Shown: positions 53,166 to 64,000 of the stretch, in pieces
Layout of the letters: the number at the start of each line of letters is the position of its first letter
How positions within the stretch are numbered: the stretch's first letter is position 1
Origin: Sporosarcina cyprini
GTDB lineage: Bacteria; Bacillota; Bacilli; Bacillales_A; Planococcaceae
Direction of reading: 5' to 3'
DNA length: 64,000 nucleotides
NCBI RefSeq assembly: GCF_022048975.1
Contig: NZ_JAKMHX010000032.1
Location: forward strand, 1-64,000
Notes under the pieces: model-generated
The model's database searches: none
Told to the model about the DNA's origin: nothing
Seen by the model: only the letters and a program-made list of their open reading frames with translations
Made by a program: the position numbers and the translations under genes

Positions 53166-53720
53166 ATGGAATTTCCGCAGCTCCAAATCCAAACAACACG
53201 TGGCATCCTTGGTCTTCAAATCGATAAACCTATCCAGGAAATTGAACAGCCGAAAGCAACGCAACAAATTGAGCAGCCTGCCGCCATTCTAGAAATGTCA
53301 ACAACCCGACCGCAATTATCTGTCGACACAACCGAGAACCGTGCGGATATTGACCTGAAAAGCCCTTTGCGGCGTGGTGATGAAAATGCCCAGTATGGCA
53401 TGCAGCAGCTAATGGAAGGGATCGCCCGACGTGCGCAGGAAGGTCAGCAACTGATGCGGATTGAAGATGGCGGCAATGCACTGGTCAACTTGATCAAACA
53501 GGACACCAACCGCCCGCTTGCGCCGCTCGGCATACGCTTTGTAGGCGACCGACTGAAAGTTCATACCTCCTTTACACAGGGGACATTAAATATCAATGCA
53601 TCAACGCAGAAACCAATCATCGATGTGCAAATAAATAAACCGATTCACAATTATACGCAAGGCAAAGTGACAGGTGTTATGGAACAATACCCATCAATTG
53701 AAATTGATTGGAAAGTGTAA
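53166..53720 (+). CDS. yviE: YviE family protein (DUF6470)
   Basis: 184 residues. It starts MEFPQLQIQTTRGILGLQID and contains repeated PxIxIQ(T/I)xxP-like segments (PRPQLSVDTTENRADIDLK region) that occur in YviE. Function is unknown, but the gene is always found between flgL and fliW in Bacillales flagellar operons. ATG at 53166 with AAGGAG nearby. Gln- and Glu-rich linker at about 22-45. Confidence 0.85.
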   Translation: MEFPQLQIQTTRGILGLQIDKPIQEIEQPKATQQIEQPAAILEMSTTRPQLSVDTTENRADIDLKSPLRRGDENAQYGMQQLMEGIARRAQEGQQLMRIEDGGNALVNLIKQDTNRPLAPLGIRFVGDRLKVHTSFTQGTLNINASTQKPIIDVQINKPIHNYTQGKVTGVMEQYPSIEIDWKV

Positions 53721-53847
53721 GAATACAAAACGACAACTTGCTGAACCTGAAAAAAATGAACGTATTATGCGTTCTTTTTTTATGCATTGCTTGTCTTAGA
53801 TGCTATGCTAGCAGTAGAAAACTAGTCTTTGTAAAAGGAGCGATTCC

Positions 53848-54279
53848 ATGCAAATCCAAACGAAATTTCACGGATCTATCGAAATTCAAACTGACCAACT
53901 CTGGGCGTTTCCTAAGGGTATTCCAGGGTTTGAAGATGAAAAGCAATTCGTCCTTCTGCCAATTGAGGGGAACGAAGTCTTTCAAGTATTACAATCGACC
54001 GAAACACCAACTACCGCCTTCATCGTTGCAAATCCATATACATGGGCTGACGAATATACATTCGATATTGACGATCCGACTGTCGAACTGCTTAAAATAA
54101 AATCGGAAGAAGATATCTTTGTTCTTGGCATTCTTTCTTTAAAACAACCTTTTGAAAATTCAACGATCAACTTGCAAGCACCTCTCATTTTCCAAGCGAA
54201 GAGCCGTAAAGCGAAGCAAATGATCCTGAACGATAATCGCTTCGACATACGTCACGTTATCGGCAAAGGAGGCAACTGA
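53848..54279 (+). CDS. fliW: Flagellar assembly factor FliW
   Basis: 143 residues. Motifs LWAFPKGIPGFEDEKQFVLLPI and LQSTETPTTAFIVANP followed by LSLKQPFENSTINLQAPLIF are typical FliW. FliW binds either flagellin or CsrA. When flagellin is exported, freed FliW captures CsrA and lets hag mRNA be translated. ATG with AAAAGGAG upstream. csrA follows after one base. Confidence 0.95.
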   Translation: MQIQTKFHGSIEIQTDQLWAFPKGIPGFEDEKQFVLLPIEGNEVFQVLQSTETPTTAFIVANPYTWADEYTFDIDDPTVELLKIKSEEDIFVLGILSLKQPFENSTINLQAPLIFQAKSRKAKQMILNDNRFDIRHVIGKGGN

Positions 54280-54280
54280 C

Positions 54281-54502
54281 ATGCTCGTCCTCTCCCGCAA
54301 GGTAAATGACACCATTATTATTGGAGACACAATCGAACTCAAAATTATAGAAGTTAAAGGTGATACTGTTCGCATTGGCATTGAAGCTCCAAAGGATATT
54401 GACATTTTACGAGGCGAACTTGTCAATAACGTTTCAGAAACGAACACAGAATCGATCATTATTGATACAGATTTGTTTTCGCAGTTAGTGAAGAAAGATT
54501 AA
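54281..54502 (+). CDS. csrA: Carbon storage regulator CsrA
   Basis: 73 residues. It starts MLVLSRKVNDTIIIGDTIEL and has the RNA-binding segment IEAPKDIDILRGEL. Dimeric RNA-binding repressor that blocks the hag ribosome binding site in Bacillus. It is adjacent to fliW and precedes hag by 242 bp. The hag leader in this window carries a matching CsrA hairpin. Confidence 0.97.
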   Translation: MLVLSRKVNDTIIIGDTIELKIIEVKGDTVRIGIEAPKDIDILRGELVNNVSETNTESIIIDTDLFSQLVKKD

Positions 54503-54616
54503 ACATTAAAGGTTGCTTTCAGAAGAAATGAACTTATACTAAGAAGTTCTTAATCTGTTAATATTTCAGTCTTGCATTTTGTGCTATAAGACTTGAAAAA
54601 TGTTTAAGTAAAACAC

Positions 54617-54643
54617 TAAACACTTTCAACCGACATCCGATAT
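54617..54643 (+). promoter_or_regulatory. Sigma-D promoter of hag
   Basis: TAAA (54617-54620), 15 bp, then TCCGATAT (54636-54643), which differs from the consensus GCCGATAT at one position. Confidence 0.9.
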
Positions 54644-54701
54644 AAGAAATGTAAGCGGGAGAGAGAGGCCGGCCGGCTCGATCGAACGCTGAATATTGGG
54701 G

Positions 54702-54740
54702 TCACAAGGACGTGAACCCACATACACTCAAGGAGGAATT
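54702..54740 (+). promoter_or_regulatory. CsrA-binding sites in the hag leader
   Basis: TCAC (54702-54705), loop AAGGAC, and GTGA (54712-54715) form a hairpin that presents GGA in the loop, close to the CsrA ideal ACARGGAUGU. The second site, CAAGGAGGAA (54729-54738), is the Shine-Dalgarno sequence. The two are about 24 bases apart, as in the B. subtilis hag leader. Confidence 0.8.
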
Positions 54741-54744
54741 TACA

Positions 54745-55566
54745 ATGAGAATCAATCACAACATCGCGGCTCTTAACACACACCGCCAACTAGGTGCTAA
54801 CAACACACAAGCATCTAAAAACCTAGAAAAACTATCTTCTGGTCTTAAAATCAACCGTGCAGGAGACGACGCTGCTGGTCTAGCAATTTCTGAAAAAATG
54901 CGTGGACAAATTCGTGGCTTGGATATGGCTTCCAAGAACGCTCAAGATGGTATCTCTTTGATCCAAACTGCTGAGGGTGCTTTGAACGAAACACACTCCA
55001 TCCTTCAACGTATGCGTGAATTAGCGGTTCAGTCTGCGAACGATACAAACACAACTAGTGACCGTAAAGAGCTTCAAAAAGAAGTTAAGCAGCTTACTGA
55101 AGAAATTGATCGTATTGCAAAAACTACTCAATTTAATACAAAAACTCTAATGAGTGGCGCATTCTCTGGAGCGACTAAACTTACTTTCCATGTTGGTGCG
55201 AATGCAGGACAAAAAGTCGAATTGAATATTTCAAGAATGACTACTAGTGGATTAAAAGTAAGTGGTATTTCTATTAGTGGACAAGCAAGTGCTGACGCAG
55301 CAATTACTACAATTCAAACAGCTATTGATACAGTTTCTGCTGAACGTTCAAAACTAGGTGCAATGCAAAATCGTTTGGAACATACAATTAACAACCTTGG
55401 AACTTCTTCTGAGAACTTGACTGCAGCTGAATCCCGTATTAGAGATGTCGATATGGCAAAGGAAATGATGGAGTTCACGAAGAACAACATCTTAACTCAA
55501 GCTGCACAAGCAATGTTGGCACAAGCTAACCAACAACCACAAGGCGTTCTTCAATTATTGCGTTAA
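54745..55566 (+). CDS. hag: Flagellin Hag
   Basis: 273 residues, the main filament protein. The N-terminal D0/D1 region has MRINHNIAALNTHRQLGANN and INRAGDDAAGLAISEKMRGQ; the C-terminus has RIRDVDMAKEMMEFTKNNIL and ends QPQGVLQLLR. The variable domain (about 135-190) is short and rich in Ser and Thr, sites that might carry pseudaminic acid. Controlled by a sigma-D promoter and CsrA sites upstream. The ATG at 54745 follows AAGGAGG. A strong terminator follows. Confidence 0.97.
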   Translation: MRINHNIAALNTHRQLGANNTQASKNLEKLSSGLKINRAGDDAAGLAISEKMRGQIRGLDMASKNAQDGISLIQTAEGALNETHSILQRMRELAVQSANDTNTTSDRKELQKEVKQLTEEIDRIAKTTQFNTKTLMSGAFSGATKLTFHVGANAGQKVELNISRMTTSGLKVSGISISGQASADAAITTIQTAIDTVSAERSKLGAMQNRLEHTINNLGTSSENLTAAESRIRDVDMAKEMMEFTKNNILTQAAQAMLAQANQQPQGVLQLLR

Positions 55567-55572
55567 TCATTT

Positions 55573-55608
55573 TAAAAAACACGATCCCGACTTTAGGATC
55601 GTGTTTTT
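55573..55608 (+). terminator. Terminator of hag
   Basis: AAAACACGATCC pairs with GGATCGTGTTTT around CGACTTTA, followed by further T. The minus-strand Maf-like gene ends at its right edge. Confidence 0.93.
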
Positions 55609-56867
55609 TAGTTATTATTCATCTTGATATATTCATCTAACGGTATATTGCTCCAACCCTTTATATTAGCCCCTCCTTCAGTACAGTTATACATCGATAA
55701 ATTTGTATTATCCATTACATACTTTTCAAACCACTTTCGATAAATGGAAAGATTTTCAGAAGTATAAACCATACCATCTTTATAATAATTTTCAACTTGC
55801 AATTGATTAGGAGTCATCTTAACTGTCGTCTTTAAATGTGAGTTTTCCGCGTGGCTCATACCGTTTGTATATGCCAAGTCTTGGCCTATAACAGCAACCG
55901 CTTTTGCTCCCATCCAATTCATCGTATCGAGTAAAGCTGTGGCTACTGATCCCCCTGTTTGAATTAATGGTGAGTTTATTTTCTTTGCGACTGCTTCAGC
56001 TTCAGGATATCCTTCCTGATACACAATGTATCTTTCTCCATTGTGTAATTGAATTGTTTTATGGCATGCTGTGCTCAAGTAAAGAAACTTTGCTTCAGGT
56101 ATTGATACATCGGATAATTGTGTGAGAGTTGCCTCTTTTGGATCAGTAACCATAAAAAAGTCAGGTGTGATGCCAGCTGCTAATAAAGGTTTAACAGCTG
56201 TACCGACAGCGCCGATAATGAACTTATTTTTAAAACGAATAGAATGAAGTAATGGTAATTGTTTATTTAATGAGGGACCAGCTGCTACCATAATCATTGC
56301 TTTTCCATTGTATACGTTACGTAATTCCTGTAAATTTGGATCTTTCAAGGCTAAGTTCTTTGCAAAATTATCCTCTAATAAGTCTAGTTGATGAAGAACT
56401 GTGCGCTGATGAAATTGAAGGTCTTTTATTAATTGAAGTAACGAAGAGTATTCTGGCGGGAAGATATCTAATCCGCTTTTATGAATCCCTATATTGGTAG
56501 AGCTAATCGCCGTAAATAAATCTTTTTGCTTCTCTTTTGATAGTCTACCAAAAGATTCAATTTCAATATTCTTAAGACTTGCTAGATTAAGATTACTATT
56601 TTTGAACCAGATATAATAACTATCGTTAAATTCGATTGCAATAATCTTCTGATTTGGATAAGATTCTGCTAGTTTTTGAATATGATAACCGGCTCCTATT
56701 CCGATTACTAAAATAGGTTGTTCTTTCTTTAATACTCGATTCAAACTTTTAACCCAAGAATCTGCCTCATTCAATGGATCATATTTACTGTGAAATGTGA
56801 TTAACTTTCCATTTTTGCTGACCTGTACGGTTGGTACTGTTTTAGTATTTACTATAGAGATTTTCAC
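55608..56867 (-). CDS. Maf/MptE-like flagellin glycosylation protein, copy 1
   Basis: 419 residues. The N-terminal half has a Rossmann-like motif PILVIGIGAGYHIQKL (near 51-66). The central 6-hydroxymethylpterin pyrophosphokinase MptE-like domain (DUF115) has AMIMVAAGPSLNKQLPLL (near 200) and FMVTDPKEATLTQL; KAVAVIGQDLAYTNGMSH is a late motif. Proteins of this type (motility accessory factors) transfer pseudaminic or related acids to flagellin. Opposite strand to the pse genes. AT-rich compared with the flagellar operon. Confidence 0.83.
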   Translation of the reverse strand: MKISIVNTKTVPTVQVSKNGKLITFHSKYDPLNEADSWVKSLNRVLKKEQPILVIGIGAGYHIQKLAESYPNQKIIAIEFNDSYYIWFKNSNLNLASLKNIEIESFGRLSKEKQKDLFTAISSTNIGIHKSGLDIFPPEYSSLLQLIKDLQFHQRTVLHQLDLLEDNFAKNLALKDPNLQELRNVYNGKAMIMVAAGPSLNKQLPLLHSIRFKNKFIIGAVGTAVKPLLAAGITPDFFMVTDPKEATLTQLSDVSIPEAKFLYLSTACHKTIQLHNGERYIVYQEGYPEAEAVAKKINSPLIQTGGSVATALLDTMNWMGAKAVAVIGQDLAYTNGMSHAENSHLKTTVKMTPNQLQVENYYKDGMVYTSENLSIYRKWFEKYVMDNTNLSMYNCTEGGANIKGWSNIPLDEYIKMNNN

Positions 56868-57013
56868 CAGTTTGTGACTCCCTTCATCCTTTCCTTCCTT
56901 TAGTAATTATACAATATTGTTAAATGTAATCCCACTTAACTTCGTATAATTCTAGCCGATATAATTAATATATCTATGTTATAATCTACAAAGAATTTAC
57001 GGGGGTGCGCTCC

Positions 57014-57599
57014 ATGGATTTAATCTTTCAACAACAAACTACTACACTTAATACCCCAACTTCTGATGAAGTGATCAAGCAAATTAATAATATCCTTAAA
57101 AAGGATTACTTTTTTAGTCATTTCATTGCGAATGGTATTGAGATTTATGAAAAACATGAAGAGTATTTAGACAATCATATCAACGAAATAAAACAATTAG
57201 TCATCATTGCGAAGACTGTCAAAGAATTTGTTAATGATATTTTGCTCGCTGCTGAGGAATATTTAGAGCGTGCCATGCCTGAATTAACACCCTTATCAGA
57301 AGCCTTTTATGATAATCCTACTTCGGAAGCTTGGTCTAAATTGGACCAATTACTCGCAGGTATTCAGTGGATTAATGAAATGCTAATGTCAATTGGAACC
57401 TCTGGAGAGCTACCATGTAATTGGACTGGATATTTATCCGTTTCTAAAAAAATAGATTTAGAAATAGAAAATTTAGCAGTATCTATGGAGAATGAAGACC
57501 ATGTGTTAGTTGGTGACATTATCCTCTATGAGTTGTTTCCAGTCTTTGAACAGTTGGATAAAGAAATTAAACATACGATGGATAATGAGGGAAGACGTC

Positions 57600-57613
<14 letters not shown>
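57014..57613 (+). CDS. Protein of unknown function in the flagellin glycosylation locus
   Basis: 199 residues, acidic, helical, no membrane segment and only one cysteine. The N-terminus MDLIFQQQTTTLNTPTSDEV is followed by a possible coiled coil. No family recognised. GGGGGTG lies seven bases before the ATG at 57014. Its last 14 bp overlap the start of the larger Maf-like gene, so the two are cotranscribed and translationally coupled. A chaperone, specificity or scaffold role for the Maf enzyme is an inference from position only. Confidence 0.75.
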
Positions 57614-60435
<2,822 letters not shown>

Positions 60436-60448
60436 GAAGGTGGACCAA

Positions 60449-61180
60449 TTGAATATTGTGGCTATTATTCAGGCGAGGATGACTTCAACTAGACTTCCTG
60501 GAAAAGTAATGAGAGCGGTAATGGGTAAACCTTTATTGGAATATCAACTTGAACAGGTATCGCAGAGTCGGTTTATTGATCAAATTGTTGTTGCTACCAC
60601 TAGAAATAGTATTGACGATATAATAGTGGAGCAATGTAACAAACTTAATATTCCTACTTACAGAGGTTCAGAAGACGATGTGCTTGCCAGGTATTTTGAA
60701 GCAGCAGAGCGTTATAAAGCAGATATTGTTGTCCGTTTAACTTCAGATTGCCCGTTAATCGATCCGGAAATTATAGATCAAGTAATAAGTGAGTATGTCA
60801 GAGTAAAAGGTAAAGTTGATTATATTTCTAATACTCTGAAAAGAACATTTCCTAGAGGTATGGATACAGAAGTCTTTACATTTAAAGCGCTAAAAACTGC
60901 GAATGAAAAAGCAATTTTAACTAGAGATAGGGAGCATGTCTCTTCGTATTTATATAGTCACCCTGATAAATTTAGATTAGCGGGAATCGAATCTACTGAG
61001 GATTATTCAAAATATCGATTAACTGTGGACACTATTGAAGATTTTAATCTCATTCAACTTATTTTAGAAGAGATAAAAACTTACAAGGAATATTTTTGTT
61101 TAAGAGACATATTGGAGTTATTCAAAAAACACGAAGATTGGTTTGATATAAATTCCTACATTGAACAAAAGGAATTATAG
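60449..61180 (+). CDS. pseF: Pseudaminic acid cytidylyltransferase PseF
   Basis: 243 residues. The nucleotidyltransferase motif VAIIQARMTSTRLPGKVM is at the N-terminus, with SDCPLIDPEIID near 100-111 as the metal-binding region. It activates pseudaminic acid with CTP. The TTG at 60449 follows AAGGTGG; an ATG at 60425 is in frame but overlaps pseB and lacks such a site. Sequence alone cannot separate PseF from other CMP-sugar synthetases; the assignment rests on the neighbours. Confidence 0.88.
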   Translation: MNIVAIIQARMTSTRLPGKVMRAVMGKPLLEYQLEQVSQSRFIDQIVVATTRNSIDDIIVEQCNKLNIPTYRGSEDDVLARYFEAAERYKADIVVRLTSDCPLIDPEIIDQVISEYVRVKGKVDYISNTLKRTFPRGMDTEVFTFKALKTANEKAILTRDREHVSSYLYSHPDKFRLAGIESTEDYSKYRLTVDTIEDFNLIQLILEEIKTYKEYFCLRDILELFKKHEDWFDINSYIEQKEL

Positions 61181-61194
61181 GATGTGATTCAACG

Positions 61195-62271
61195 ATGAAT
61201 ATTGTGATAAGAGCTGATGCATCTATCGAGATAGGAACTGGGCATATCATGCGTTGTCTTACACTTGCCAAGCAACTTAAACGTCACGGGACCGAAGTGA
61301 CGTTTATTTGCCGTGAATTAGAAGGTAATATGATTGACTTTTTAAAAAAGGAAACTATTAAAGTAGTTTCACTTCCTAATGTATCTAAAAAAAATGATAA
61401 TTATAGTTGGATGATAAATAACTGGGAAGTTGATGCTAAGCAAACTCGAGAGGCCCTAAAAGGTAAGCCAATTGACCTTTTAATAGTAGATCATTACGCA
61501 TTTGATAAGAAATGGGAAGAGAAAACTAGAGATATTTCAAAGAAAATAATGGTAATTGATGACCTTGCAGATCGGTCGCATGATTGCGACTTATTGCTAG
61601 ATCAAAATTATTACATAAATAAGGAAAAACGCTATAAAAACTTAATTCCAGATCAGGCAATAACATTGTTGGGTCCAAATTATGCATTATTGCGAGATGA
61701 ATTTATTGAGGCAGCAAAGAGTGCGAAAGTTCGCTCAGGAAAAGTAAATAGAATTTTGGTTTTTTTTGGAGGTTCTGATCCAACTAGGGAAACTATTAAA
61801 ACACTTTTAGCTATTCAAGAATTCAATGATAAAAATTTAGAGATTGATGTAGTTGTCGGAGCTTCTAATCCCTTTAAGAAAATTATAGAGAATTTATGCA
61901 ATCAAATACCTAAGGCAACTTATTACTGTCAAATTAATAGTATCGCAGAATTGATGAATAATGCCGACTTGTCAATTGGAGCAGGCGGAACGACATTATG
62001 GGAAAGAGCATATCTGGGATTGCCTTCCATTGTTATTGCTGTAGCAGAAAATCAATATAATGTATCGAGAGATTTAAGTAAACTGGGTGCTATTAAGTTT
62101 CTAGGAAAAAGCAAGTATACAAATATTGACTCTATACGAAGGACAATAAAGAATGTCCTTGAAAATCCAGAGTATGTTAAAAAGCTAAGCATTAATAGTA
62201 GATGTTTAGTGGATGATTATGTAAATCGCAAAGTGGTCTTAGCCATAGAGGAGCTTTTATATGCAAATTAA
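61195..62271 (+). CDS. pseG: UDP-sugar hydrolase PseG
   Basis: 358 residues, MurG-like GT-B fold. The N-terminal motif EIGTGHIMRCLTLAKQL carries the catalytic His (near residue 17). VFFGGSDPTRETIK and SIGAGGTTLWERAYLGLPSI form the nucleotide-binding half. It removes UDP from UDP-2,4-diacetamido-2,4,6-trideoxy-beta-L-altropyranose. ATG with GGATGTGA upstream. The stop overlaps pseH by eleven bases. Confidence 0.92.
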   Translation: MNIVIRADASIEIGTGHIMRCLTLAKQLKRHGTEVTFICRELEGNMIDFLKKETIKVVSLPNVSKKNDNYSWMINNWEVDAKQTREALKGKPIDLLIVDHYAFDKKWEEKTRDISKKIMVIDDLADRSHDCDLLLDQNYYINKEKRYKNLIPDQAITLLGPNYALLRDEFIEAAKSAKVRSGKVNRILVFFGGSDPTRETIKTLLAIQEFNDKNLEIDVVVGASNPFKKIIENLCNQIPKATYYCQINSIAELMNNADLSIGAGGTTLWERAYLGLPSIVIAVAENQYNVSRDLSKLGAIKFLGKSKYTNIDSIRRTIKNVLENPEYVKKLSINSRCLVDDYVNRKVVLAIEELLYAN

Positions 62272-62794
62272 TCATATGACACTTCGAGATATTAAAGAAG
62301 AAGATTTAAAGATGATTTTATCATGGCGGAATTCAAAGATTATAAGAGAATCTATGATAAATAATGAAATTATTTCTTTGCAAGAGCATTATAATTGGTT
62401 TAATAAAATAAAAAACAATCCCACTGCCATAACTAAATTATTTGTACTAGATGAACTTCCTGTGGGAATCTTAAATATAAATGATTATGATAAGAAAAGT
62501 AACACATGTGATTGGGGATTTTATTTGAGTCCAGAACACCATCGAAAAGGTTTAGGCAAGTATTTAGGTTATAAGGGGCTAAATTATATTTTCGAAGAAA
62601 TGAATATCCGGAAGTTATCAGCGGAAGTCTTGGGCACAAATGTTAAAAGTCTATATTTTCACGAAAAATGGGGTTTTACTAGCGAAGGGATAAAAAAAGA
62701 GCAAGTATTGAGAGATATTTACGCAGAAGATCTGTACTTGTTTGGTTATTTTAAAGAAGAATGGGAAATAAATTCCAAGAGATTTTTTAAGTGA
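62261..62794 (+). CDS. pseH: GNAT acetyltransferase PseH
   Basis: 177 residues, GNAT fold with acetyl-CoA motif YLSPEHHRKGLGKYLGYKGL and NVKSLYFHEKWGFTSEG. It N-acetylates the 4-amino group of the pseudaminic precursor. ATG with AGAGGAG seven bases upstream. Identity follows from its place between pseG and pseI. Confidence 0.9.
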   Translation: MQINHMTLRDIKEEDLKMILSWRNSKIIRESMINNEIISLQEHYNWFNKIKNNPTAITKLFVLDELPVGILNINDYDKKSNTCDWGFYLSPEHHRKGLGKYLGYKGLNYIFEEMNIRKLSAEVLGTNVKSLYFHEKWGFTSEGIKKEQVLRDIYAEDLYLFGYFKEEWEINSKRFFK

Positions 62795-62809
62795 GCGGGA
62801 GGAACGTTA

Positions 62810-63868
62810 ATGCCATCTATTAAAATAGGAAAAAAAACTATTGGTTTGCAAGAAAAACCATTTATTATTGCTGAAATGTCCGGCAACCATAACCAATCGC
62901 TTGAACGGGCACTTAAAATTGTAGAAGCTGCCGCAAATGCAGGTGCAGATGCTTTGAAGATACAAACTTATACGGCGGACACCATGACATTAAATATAGA
63001 AAACCCTGATTTTCAAATAGATGATCCCGAAAGTCTGTGGCAAGGGAATAATCTATATCAGCTGTATCAGCAGGCATATACACCATGGGAATGGCACAAG
63101 CCTATATTTGATTATGCAAAGGAACTAGGAATGATTCCTTTTAGTACTCCATTTGATGAAACAGCAGTTGACTTCCTGGAAGAGTTAGAAGTTCCAGTGT
63201 ATAAGATTGCTTCTTTTGAGAACAATGATATTCCATTAATCAGGAAGGTGGCTTCTACAGGCAAGCCTATGATTATTTCTACTGGGATGGCAACCGTTGC
63301 AGAGTTGGATGAAGCGGTTCGGACAGCTCGTGAAGCAGGATGTAAAGATATCATTTTACTAAAATGTACAAGCACTTATCCGGCTACGCCTGAAAATACT
63401 AATATACTTACAATTCCTCATATGAAAGAATTATTTGGCGTCCAGGTAGGCTTGTCAGATCATACAATGGGCACTGGGGTCTCTATTGCAAGTGTTGCTT
63501 TAGGAGCGACAGTAATTGAAAAGCATTTTACATTGTCACGTGAAGAGGGCGGGGTAGATTCTTCTTTTTCAATGGAGCCGGATGAAATGAAAGATTTAGT
63601 GGTCGAAACGGAAAGAGCCTGGCAGGCAATGGGCAATGTTTCTTATGGCCCAACAAATGCTGAAAAAGCTTCCTTAAAATTTAGACGTTCCATATACGTA
63701 ACAAATGATATAAAAAAGGGAGAGCATTTTACTATGGAAAATATCCGCGTAATACGGCCGGGTTACGGACTGAAACCGAAATACTTCGAGAAAATTCTCA
63801 AGCTTAAAGCAACTCGTGATTTACAAAAAGGAGATCCACTAAGCTGGGAGATGCTTAGTGATGAATAA
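62810..63868 (+). CDS. pseI: Pseudaminic acid synthase PseI
   Basis: 352 residues. The NeuB-type TIM barrel (about 1-275) has IIAEMSGNHNQSLERAL and GLSDHTMGTGVSIASVALGA, and the C-terminal antifreeze-like SAF domain (about 285-350) has RRSIYVTNDIKKGEHF. It condenses the altropyranose with phosphoenolpyruvate. EMSGNHN is the PseI version of the NeuB EIGxNH motif. ATG with GGGAGGAA upstream. Its stop overlaps the pseC start by eight bases. Confidence 0.95.
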   Translation: MPSIKIGKKTIGLQEKPFIIAEMSGNHNQSLERALKIVEAAANAGADALKIQTYTADTMTLNIENPDFQIDDPESLWQGNNLYQLYQQAYTPWEWHKPIFDYAKELGMIPFSTPFDETAVDFLEELEVPVYKIASFENNDIPLIRKVASTGKPMIISTGMATVAELDEAVRTAREAGCKDIILLKCTSTYPATPENTNILTIPHMKELFGVQVGLSDHTMGTGVSIASVALGATVIEKHFTLSREEGGVDSSFSMEPDEMKDLVVETERAWQAMGNVSYGPTNAEKASLKFRRSIYVTNDIKKGEHFTMENIRVIRPGYGLKPKYFEKILKLKATRDLQKGDPLSWEMLSDE

Positions 63869-64000
63869 ACGAAATGATTTTTTGGCATATGGCAGGCAAT
63901 CTATTGATGAAGTTGATATGAAAGCAGTATATGACACTTTACGCTCGGACTTCTTAACACAAGGACCCAAAGTAGAGGAATTTGAAAACGCCATTGCGAA
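63861..64000 (+). CDS. pseC: UDP-4-amino sugar transaminase PseC, 5' part
   Basis: The first 46 codons of a gene cut by the window end: MNKRNDFLAYGRQSIDEVDM then KAVYDTLRSDFLTQGPKVEEF. The YGRQSIDExD start and LRSDFLTQGPxVxxFE motif are typical of the DegT/DnrJ/EryC1 aminotransferase PseC, which converts the PseB product to the 4-amino sugar. The gene is at the end of the cluster here rather than next to pseB. GGGAG-like sequence upstream (63847-63851). Confidence 0.85.
   Translation, partial: MNKRNDFLAYGRQSIDEVDMKAVYDTLRSDFLTQGPKVEEFENAIA

Overview
The window reads as the chromosome of a motile, competence-bearing, low-to-mid GC Gram-positive rod of the Bacillales, most likely a Planococcaceae member (Sporosarcina-like). 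The reasons are gene content and order: a secA2 plus S-layer assembly gene pair, tagO, degS-degU, comK, hemE-hemH-hemY with hmoB, yhfH-lplJ, a bceRSAB-type module, and a flgM-to-hag motility operon in the Bacillus subtilis order. The genus is inferred; no rRNA, tRNA or phage gene lies in the window.

Layout. 1-1.1 kb: a tandem-repeat tract with no credible gene. 1.2-9.9 kb: accessory Sec/S-layer pair, tagO, an LCP ligase, yvyE, degS and degU. 9.9-20.8 kb: a lipoprotein, a YhjD-like gene with an SOS-like box, comK, an M20 amidohydrolase, the heme cluster, a glycerophosphodiesterase lipoprotein, a small unknown gene, two tiny YhfH zinc-ribbon genes and lplJ. 20.97-21.24 kb: a second repeat tract. 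21.3-25.8 kb: peptide-antibiotic sensing and export module. 25.9-32.1 kb: a UPF0316 protein, then a cluster of metal-ligand-poor M24 hydrolase, CocE-type hydrolase and BCCT carrier with a divergent TetR gene. 32.3-46.3 kb: lcfB under a FadR-like box, a chemoreceptor, an S9 peptidase, a GNAT enzyme, an autoregulated ABC exporter, comFB, a divergent accessory flagellin/FliS-like pair, an enoyl-CoA hydratase and a YuxH-type EAL-HDOD protein; two more repeat tracts lie here. 46.3-55.6 kb: yviA, comFA, comFC, yvyF, flgM, flgN, flgK, flgL, yviE, fliW, csrA, hag. 55.6-64 kb: two Maf/MptE-like flagellin glycosylation proteins and the pseudaminic acid genes pseB, pseF, pseG, pseH, pseI and the start of pseC, visibly more AT-rich than the rest.

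How the parts fit. DegS-DegU, ComK, ComFA/FB/FC and the flagellar late genes are one regulatory neighbourhood in Bacillus. Here degSU is separated from yviA-comFA by about 36 kb, and comFB sits away from comFA-comFC. Hag synthesis appears to be controlled by sigma-D (clear promoter) and by FliW-CsrA (CsrA-like hairpin plus Shine-Dalgarno site in the hag leader). The flagellin is presumably decorated with pseudaminic acid by the Maf proteins. A second flagellin faces its own FliS-like gene across paired sigma-D-type -10 elements.

The most unusual signal is four intergenic tracts built from different core sequences with the same strict spacing of 20 or 21 bp, about two DNA helical turns. Three of the four show two alternating unit types. 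They do not look like CRISPR arrays, coding repeats or known operators.
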